Shown here: positions 7,427 to 12,028 of the stretch, piece by piece
Numbering within the stretch: the first letter of the stretch is position 1
Layout: every line of letters begins with the position of its first letter
Source: Sphingomonadaceae bacterium
GTDB lineage: Bacteria; Pseudomonadota; Alphaproteobacteria; Sphingomonadales; Sphingomonadaceae
Reading direction: 5' to 3'
Assembly (NCBI GenBank): GCA_016462305.1
Contig: JAEMTM010000055.1
Span: forward strand, 1 to 12,028
DNA length: 12,028 nucleotides
Position numbers and translations under genes: made by a program
Notes under the pieces: model-generated
The model's input: the letters and a program-made list of their open reading frames with translations, nothing else
Database searches by the model: none
What the model was told of the DNA's origin: nothing

Positions 7427-8257
7427 TCATTTTCCCACAAAATCCCCGTCCAGTCCCTTATTGCCTTGCAGAGCTGCCAAAAGCGCTTGCAACAGGGCCA
7501 TGTTGGCAAATTCATCCTTGCCGGTGAGGACCCGCATCCCCCGCCCTTCCCAAAAGGCGGCGTCGAGAAAATCGGCATCGGCCACAAGAATAGCGCGCCC
7601 TTTACCAATCCGGCAATCCGCCAACAGGCCTTTCGCCAATATTGCGCAGCGGTTCTTGGCAGTGCTCTGTTTGGGCAGCCATTCCCCAGGTGTTACCGTC
7701 CGGATATTGAACGCGCCAATCTTGCGCATGGAAGCAGGCCCCTCAACCTCAAGCGGCAAGACCAGCTCCACCCCCCAATAGTTTAACAAGGGCGACAGCA
7801 TCGACGTAAACAACGGACGCCGTTTATCGCCCAAGGGGTAAAGGCTTCCCCATTGCAAAGCGGGGTCCGCAAGTATCAACACAAGGCCACCTTGCCGCAC
7901 CCAATTGTCGATCCAGACCAGTTCGCTTGGTGCAAAGGCCCGCGGTTGCGCGAGCAGAAGCATGTGCTTAGGCCTTGACGCCCAAGCCTCCAGATCGTCG
8001 ATGGGCGTGATGTCATAATGCACGCTGAGACGCGTAAAGGCAGGATGCGGGGCGGCGTCCTTGGCCAGATCCGCCTCAACACCCCCCTCGCTCCATACCA
8101 GCGGCAGCGTCGTCATCAGTCCCAAGCGCGGCTTTGGCCGACTGTCCGCTGGACGCGTAGTGGCAAAGCCAGCGAGCAAAAGCAAAAACGTAAATGCCGC
8201 CAACAAAGCGGCAAGCAGCCACTTTCTAACGCCGAACTGGGCCAATCTATCAATCAC
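7427..8257 (-). CDS. Membrane-anchored GldG/DUF4350-like protein
   Basis: A protein of about 276 residues with one hydrophobic segment at roughly 12-31, so probably anchored in the inner membrane with its body outside the cytoplasm. The body resembles the GldG/DUF4350 (ABC-transporter auxiliary) fold. HMLLLAQP (98-105) is followed by the helix SELVWIDNWVRQGG (111-124), then LVLILADP (125-132), and near the end GKGRAILVADADFLD (218-232). Such domains accompany some ABC exporters and gliding machinery, but no ATPase or permease gene is next to it here, so substrate and role are unknown. The start is uncertain. GTG at 8257 leaves a 10-base gap to the upstream gene and puts the membrane segment near the N-terminus. 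ATG at 8308 or 8377 would overlap that gene by 41 or 110 bases and add a very Arg-rich leader. The ribosome binding site is weak. Confidence 0.65.
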   Translation of the reverse strand: MIDRLAQFGVRKWLLAALLAAFTFLLLLAGFATTRPADSRPKPRLGLMTTLPLVWSEGGVEADLAKDAAPHPAFTRLSVHYDITPIDDLEAWASRPKHMLLLAQPRAFAPSELVWIDNWVRQGGLVLILADPALQWGSLYPLGDKRRPLFTSMLSPLLNYWGVELVLPLEVEGPASMRKIGAFNIRTVTPGEWLPKQSTAKNRCAILAKGLLADCRIGKGRAILVADADFLDAAFWEGRGMRVLTGKDEFANMALLQALLAALQGNKGLDGDFVGK

Positions 8258-8267
8258 CAAACAAATA

Positions 8268-8555
8268 TCACCGTGCGGGCGCGGATGAACGCGGCGTTTG
8301 CGCCGCATCTTTGGCGGCTCTTTCGGCGTCCGTCTCCTTGGCCACCGGTGTAACGCCCAGCTCCGCCAGCGGTTCATCCGGCGTCGCGTCCTTGTCCGCT
8401 GTCAGGGGCGCAGCGTCAGGCACGCCGCCTGTTTGTGGCCCGTCACTCACCCGGTCCAAGACCATATTGGCCAATGTCACAAACAACAGTACCACTACGA
8501 GCCCGACCAGCCCTACCTGAATACGCTGAATTGCGGATTGCCTTTGTTCGACCAT
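8268..8555 (-). CDS. Hypothetical small single-pass membrane protein
   Basis: A 95-residue protein I do not recognise. It has a short polar N-terminus (MVEQRQSAIQRIQ) and a hydrophobic segment at about residues 14-33. The tail is Ala-, Asp- and Pro-rich and low in complexity (about 38-95), and probably disordered. The ATG follows a clear AAGGAG at 7 bases spacing and lies 30 bases after the cysK stop, so it is very likely translated from a cysK transcript. The GldG-like gene follows within about 10 bases or overlaps it. One membrane helix plus a flexible tail suggests a partner or tether, perhaps for the GldG-like protein encoded next to it; this is inference from neighbourhood only. Confidence 0.7.
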   Translation of the reverse strand: MVEQRQSAIQRIQVGLVGLVVVLLFVTLANMVLDRVSDGPQTGGVPDAAPLTADKDATPDEPLAELGVTPVAKETDAERAAKDAAQTPRSSAPAR

Positions 8556-8562
8556 ATGCGTT

Positions 8563-8568
8563 CTCCTT
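8563..8568 (-). promoter_or_regulatory. Shine-Dalgarno for the small membrane protein gene
   Basis: The minus strand reads AAGGAG, 7 bases before the ATG at 8555, in the 30-base gap after cysK. It supports this short gene as real. Confidence 0.65.
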
Positions 8569-8585
8569 ACACCCCAATATGGCTT

Positions 8586-9578
8586 TTAGCTGTCTTGCTG
8601 CCACGGCATCACGGGCAGGTTTTTGCTGCGCATCCACGCCGGATTGTAAATGGTGGACAAATAGCGAAAGCCCGTATCACATAATATCGTCACAATACGC
8701 TTACCCGGCCCCAGATGCTTTGCCAGCGCGATGGCACCTGCGACGTTGATCCCCGAAGATAGCCCAAGGCAAAGCCCCTCCTCCGCCAAAAGCCGCCGGA
8801 CCCAGACAAGGCCCTCTTCATCGGAAATGCGGAATTGCGTATCAATGGGCGCGCCGTCGAGATTGGCGGTGATGCGCCCCTGCCCAATGCCTTCAGCGAC
8901 CGAGCTGCCTTCCGCGCTTAATTCGCCGCAGGCATAATAATTATAGAGCGCCGCACCATGCGGATCGGCCAGAGCGATGGTGACGCCCTCATCCTTTGCC
9001 TTTAGCCCAAGCCCGACGCCAGCGATCGTCCCGCCCGTGCCAACGGCGCAGATGAATCCGTCAATACTGCCGTCCATCTGCGTCCAGATTTCTTCGGCAG
9101 TCGTTTCAATATGCGCGCGGCGGTTGGCAATATTGTCGAACTGGTTTGCCCAGACGGCATTTTCGGCCTCCTCCGCCAGGCGGCGTGATGTGTGCACAAA
9201 ATGCCCCGGGTTCGCATAAGGCGCAGCGGGCACAAGCACGAGCTCTGCACCCAAAGCGCGCAGCGTGTCCTTTTTCTCCTGACTCTGCGTTTCGGGCATG
9301 ACGATGATCGTCTTATACCCAAGCGCATTGCAAACCAAAGCAAGGCCAATGCCCGTGTTACCAGCCGTGCCCTCGACGATTGTCCCGCCGGGCTTCAACA
9401 GGCCCTGCCGTTCGGCGTCGCGGACGATGTAAAGCGCGGCGCGGTCCTTTACCGACGCACCGGGGTTCACATATTCGCATTTGCCAAAAATATCGCATCC
9501 GGCTTCCGCGCTTGGCCCTTTCAGGCGGACGAGCGGGGTGTTGCCAATCAAATCAAGTGTTGAGCCAAGCGTGTTCAT
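8586..9578 (-). CDS. cysK: Cysteine synthase (O-acetylserine sulfhydrylase family), EGTAGNTG subtype
   Basis: A PLP-dependent enzyme of the fold-type II family, expected to make cysteine from O-acetylserine and sulfide in the cytoplasm. It has 330 residues. The PLP lysine is Lys44 in NPGASVKDRAA (38-48). The substrate loop is EGTAGNTGIGLA at 69-80, the phosphate-binding GTGGT is at 180-184, and GLSSGIN is at 272-278. In classical CysK the substrate loop reads TSGNTG. The TAGNTG wording, with ETQSQEKKDTLRALGAE after it and WANQFDNIANRRAHIETT at 143-160, recalls the subgroup of the yeast mitochondrial protein Mcy1. Enzyme class is secure, but the exact donor and acceptor are less so. The ATG at 9578 has no clear ribosome binding site. 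Two membrane-protein genes follow on the same strand, and a TonB-dependent receptor gene diverges upstream. Confidence 0.88.
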   Translation of the reverse strand: MNTLGSTLDLIGNTPLVRLKGPSAEAGCDIFGKCEYVNPGASVKDRAALYIVRDAERQGLLKPGGTIVEGTAGNTGIGLALVCNALGYKTIIVMPETQSQEKKDTLRALGAELVLVPAAPYANPGHFVHTSRRLAEEAENAVWANQFDNIANRRAHIETTAEEIWTQMDGSIDGFICAVGTGGTIAGVGLGLKAKDEGVTIALADPHGAALYNYYACGELSAEGSSVAEGIGQGRITANLDGAPIDTQFRISDEEGLVWVRRLLAEEGLCLGLSSGINVAGAIALAKHLGPGKRIVTILCDTGFRYLSTIYNPAWMRSKNLPVMPWQQDS

Positions 9579-9748
9579 ATCAGCGATAGCTAGGCGCGTT
9601 CATGGCCAATCGCAAGACGGTCTAGGGTCAGGACAATATGCGGGCCAAAGGCGAATAACATCGCAAAATCTATTTCAGGTGTTGTTATACTATATCATTG
9701 CGCGTAATGCTTTGTTCATTCCTTCGCTTTTATGGATGTCTTCACCTC
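9579..9748. promoter_or_regulatory. Divergent control region between cysK and the receptor gene
   Basis: These 170 bases separate the outward-facing starts of cysK and the TonB-dependent receptor and must hold both promoters. On the plus strand a -10-like TATACT is at 9686-9691 with no good -35 partner, and it lies within a Zur-like near-palindrome. For cysK I see no convincing promoter hexamers. Confidence 0.45.
9683..9697 (+). promoter_or_regulatory. Candidate Zur (zinc uptake regulator) operator
   Basis: TGTTATACTATATCA is an odd-centred near-palindrome: six of seven base pairs match around C9690. It fits the core TGTTATAnTATnACA known for proteobacterial Zur boxes with one mismatch, and the flanking TT on the right also agrees. 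It overlaps a TATACT -10-like box and sits 52 bases before the receptor ATG, where a bound repressor would block transcription. An AT-rich promoter could produce such a match by chance, so this remains a prediction. Confidence 0.45.
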
Positions 9749-11881
9749 ATGAAAACTGCCCCACTTCTCTCGATGTCCGCAAGCGTTACCGCATTGTCGC
9801 TGGCATTGGCCGCGCCCGCTTATGCCCAGCAAGGCAACTCGGCTTCGACCGAAGCGCGTATACAGTCCGACGACTTTCACGGGCCCGACGACATCGTCGT
9901 CACCGCGCCGTTCGTTGAACGCCTCGACATTCTTTCCGGCACGTCGGCGATTTCGGGCGAAGTGCTCGCCGAAAAAACCCGCGCGCAATTGGGCGATATA
10001 CTCACCAGCCTGCCCGGCGTTTCGGCGACGAGCTTCTCGCCTGGCGCATCGCGGCCCGTGCTGCGTGGGTATCAAGGGAACCGCGTTGCCGTCCTCACCG
10101 ACGGCATTGGCAATATCGACGCCTCCAACACATCGGCGGACCATGCGGTCACCATCGACACGTTGACGGTCGAGCGGATTGAGGTGTTGCGCGGGCCAGC
10201 CGTCCTCTTGTTCGGCGGCCAAGCCGTTGGCGGCGCAGTCAACGCGCTCGACAAGCGAATCCCGCGATCCATCCCCGACGAAGCCATTCACATCGACGCG
10301 CTGGCCGGATATGGCAGTGCCGCACGCGACTGGTCCGGCGGCGCGTCGATTGATATGCCGATCACGGACCGAGTCATCGTCCATCTCGACGGCAGTTACC
10401 GCAACAGCGATGATCTGCGTATCGGCGGCTATGTCCTGTCCCCCAATTTACGCGCTGAGGTCCTCGACTTCGCTGCCGAAGAAGCCAGCGAAGGCAATCT
10501 GGATGAAGCGGCCGAAGCAACCGAACTTGCCAACCAAAGCGGCCGCATCGCCAATAGCGCCGTGACAACATGGACCGCCGGCGCTGGCATCGCGTTTATC
10601 GACGACAGCGGCAATCTTGGCGTGTCTTACAGCATTTACGACACTGATTACGGCATCCCTGCCCGCCCCGGCGCATCGCACGCCCATGCCGCCGCAGAAA
10701 CCGCAGAGGAAGCACCTGTCACCATCGGCTTGCGGCAATATCGCCTCGACTTTCGCGGTGCAGTCAATTTGGGCGACGGCTTGTTCGACAAATTGCGCCT
10801 ACGTGCGGGCTATGCCGATTATACCCATACCGAATTTGAAGGCGACGAAATCGGCACCATATTTAATAGCCAAGGCATTGAGGCGCGCGCCGAATTTGTG
10901 CAGAATGACCGTAATGGCTGGCGCGGGGCAAGCGGCGTCCAATATCAGACCCGCGATTTCGAAGCGATTGGAGCAGAAGCCTTCGTCCCGCCCAACAAGA
11001 CGCGCCAATATGGCCTGTTCACCTTGCAGGAATATACCAAAGGCAATCTGGACGCCGAAGTCGCTTTGCGGTTCGACACCGCCGAACTGAGCGCCAACAT
11101 ATTGGGCTTAACGCGCTCGTTCAACAATGTCTCCGCCGCATTTGGCCTTGGCTACCATATTGGCGATTTGAAGATCGGCGCGAATATTTCGCGGACCGGC
11201 CGTGCACCAGCGGTGGAGGAATTACTCTCCAACGGACCGCATATCGCAACGCAGGCCTATGAAATAGGCGACCCTAATCTGAAAAGTGAGCGCGCTTGGA
11301 ATGGCGAGCTCTACGCCCGGTATGACACGCCGGGGACCGCGTTCAGCGCAACACTATACACCAACCGCTTCGACAATTTCATTTATGAGGCCGACACCGG
11401 CAAGATCGAAGACGATTTGCCCGTATTCAAATATTTCCAAAATGATGCCAAGGTTTGGGGCGTGGAATTTCAGGCGTCCAAGCGCCTCGCCAGCTTTGGC
11501 AGTTCGGACCTGTCGGTCGATGGCGTTGCGGATTATACACGCGCAAAAATCTCGTCCGGTGGCGGCAATGCCCCGCGCATCCCGCCCTTGCGTTTGCTCG
11601 GCGGCATTGAATTGACCAATGCACATTTTAACTTACGCGGCGAAGTCGAATATAGCGACGACCAGACAAAGACCGCGACATTTGAAACGCCAACTGACGG
11701 TTTCACTTTGGTCAATGCTTCGGCGACATGGCGGCCATTCGGGCGGGATCGCAACATTGCGCTGATTGCGTCGGTGAACAATATCTTCGACGTAACCGCC
11801 CGTCGTGCCGCATCCTTTACCAAGGATTTCGTCCCTTTGACCGGTCGTGATTTCCGCGTGACAGCCCGCTTGAGCTTCTGA
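9749..11881 (+). CDS. TonB-dependent outer membrane receptor, ZnuD-like
   Basis: A 710-residue receptor that would import a scarce ligand across the outer membrane using TonB/ExbBD energy. Residues 1-26 form a signal peptide ending in AYA before QQG. A TonB-box-like DDIVVTA is at 47-53, the plug covers about 60-170 with ERIEVLRGPAVLLFGGQAVGG at 142-162, and the 22-strand-type barrel runs to the terminal Phe of RVTARLSF. ZnuD-like wording includes SIYDTDYGIP (295-304), EAFVPP (410-415), RAPAVEEL with NGPHIATQAYEIGDPNL (485-511), and NRFDNFIY (539-546). ZnuD proteins take up zinc, and sometimes haem, and carry a His-rich loop after YGIPG. Here that loop (305-322) has only SHAHA. Start is the ATG at 9749; an in-frame TTG at 9698 or ATG at 9707 would put extra residues ahead of the signal peptide. 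A Zur-like site upstream supports zinc as ligand. Confidence 0.9.
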   Translation: MKTAPLLSMSASVTALSLALAAPAYAQQGNSASTEARIQSDDFHGPDDIVVTAPFVERLDILSGTSAISGEVLAEKTRAQLGDILTSLPGVSATSFSPGASRPVLRGYQGNRVAVLTDGIGNIDASNTSADHAVTIDTLTVERIEVLRGPAVLLFGGQAVGGAVNALDKRIPRSIPDEAIHIDALAGYGSAARDWSGGASIDMPITDRVIVHLDGSYRNSDDLRIGGYVLSPNLRAEVLDFAAEEASEGNLDEAAEATELANQSGRIANSAVTTWTAGAGIAFIDDSGNLGVSYSIYDTDYGIPARPGASHAHAAAETAEEAPVTIGLRQYRLDFRGAVNLGDGLFDKLRLRAGYADYTHTEFEGDEIGTIFNSQGIEARAEFVQNDRNGWRGASGVQYQTRDFEAIGAEAFVPPNKTRQYGLFTLQEYTKGNLDAEVALRFDTAELSANILGLTRSFNNVSAAFGLGYHIGDLKIGANISRTGRAPAVEELLSNGPHIATQAYEIGDPNLKSERAWNGELYARYDTPGTAFSATLYTNRFDNFIYEADTGKIEDDLPVFKYFQNDAKVWGVEFQASKRLASFGSSDLSVDGVADYTRAKISSGGGNAPRIPPLRLLGGIELTNAHFNLRGEVEYSDDQTKTATFETPTDGFTLVNASATWRPFGRDRNIALIASVNNIFDVTARRAASFTKDFVPLTGRDFRVTARLSF

Positions 11882-11935
11882 CCATCCGATATTGTTCATG
11901 CAACACCGTCAAGAGCGTGGGCGAAGGCACGAGAG

Positions 11936-11957
11936 GTGTCTCGTCTTCGCGCGACAC
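11936..11957 (+). terminator. Weak terminator-like hairpin after the receptor gene
   Basis: GTGTCTCG pairs with CGCGACAC across a 6-base loop (TCTTCG), seven of eight pairs matching, 55 bases after the receptor stop. Only a short T-run (ATTTTAT at 11964-11970) follows, eight bases on, so it is a poor fit to an intrinsic terminator. An alternative stem ACGAGA/TCTCGT with a GGTG loop overlaps its left arm. Confidence 0.3.
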
Positions 11958-11982
11958 GAACGGATTTTATCCATGTGCATAG

Positions 11983-12028
11983 CCTCTGCGTCCTCTGCGC
12001 CTCTGCGTGCAAAATGGATTCACGCAGA
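11983..12028. repeat. Short tandem units plus inverted repeat at the right edge
   Basis: CCTCTGCG occurs three times almost back to back, at 11983-11990, 11992-11999 and 12000-12007. The last unit extends into TCTGCGTG (12002-12009), which is mirrored perfectly by CACGCAGA at 12021-12028, where the window ends. The element is intergenic and probably continues beyond the edge. It resembles the CTCTGCG-type dispersed repeats I associate with intergenic DNA in various bacteria; copy number cannot be judged from one window. Confidence 0.55.

Noticed and set aside
7400..7440. TGGGAAAA and TGGAAAAA on the minus strand as possible MraZ boxes
   Set aside because: The two lie 18 bases apart, not at the 10-base period known for MraZ repeats, and one is inside the end of the GldG-like gene.
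7249..7786. Plus-strand open frames crossing the mraZ upstream region (7249-7527 and 7400-7786)
   Set aside because: Their translations show no domain, they extend over the GldG-like gene on the other strand, and no ribosome binding site stands out.
9600..9640. TTGCGA with TAGCTA as a cysK promoter
   Set aside because: Spacing of 17 is good but the -10 hexamer matches the consensus poorly, so it was not listed as a feature.
9716..10384. A 222-codon minus-strand open frame opposite the start of the receptor gene
   Set aside because: It overlaps the signal peptide and plug coding region of a convincing receptor; its own translation shows no domain.
1..12028. CRISPR arrays, tRNA or rRNA genes, insertion sequences, phage or defence genes
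   Set aside because: Reading the window showed no regularly spaced repeats, no transposase or integrase wording and no RNA gene signature; the genes are core or ordinary accessory ones.

Overview
The window reads as chromosomal DNA of a moderately GC-rich alphaproteobacterium, most likely of the order Sphingomonadales (Sphingopyxis/Sphingorhabdus-like). This is inferred from the wording of the proteins (MraY, MurF, MurE, RsmH and the TonB-dependent receptor) and from the cysK - small membrane protein - GldG-like - mraZ layout. No database search was possible.

The left 7.1 kb, all on the minus strand, is the head of the division and cell wall (dcw) cluster: mraZ, rsmH, ftsL, ftsI, murE, murF and mraY, the last cut by the window start. 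All six junctions are stop/start overlaps of 1 or 4 bases (ATGA, ATGA, TAATG, TAGTG, ATGA, TGATG), so these genes form one tightly coupled operon. MraZ is the cluster regulator and RsmH methylates 16S rRNA. FtsL and FtsI belong to the septal synthase complex. MurE, MurF and MraY take UDP-MurNAc-dipeptide through the tri- and pentapeptide stages to lipid I. The first genes have several long open frames opposite them; I treat those as shadows.

A gene-free stretch of about 310 bases before mraZ holds a candidate promoter and two hairpins in the presumed leader.

Upstream on the same strand is a three-gene unit: a cysteine synthase of the EGTAGNTG subtype, a 95-residue single-pass membrane protein of unknown function, and a membrane-anchored GldG/DUF4350-like protein with no ABC-transporter partner in view.

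Divergent from cysK, on the plus strand, is a ZnuD-like TonB-dependent outer membrane receptor. Its upstream region holds a near-palindrome that resembles a Zur operator and overlaps a -10-like box, suggesting zinc-controlled metal uptake. After the receptor come a weak terminator-like hairpin and, at the right edge, three CCTCTGCG units plus an inverted repeat, probably the start of a dispersed intergenic repeat.

Most of the window is ordinary core genome. The best leads are the candidate Zur control of the receptor, the hairpin-bearing mraZ leader without recognisable MraZ boxes, the long FtsL tail, and the edge repeat. I see no mobile element, CRISPR array, tRNA or rRNA.
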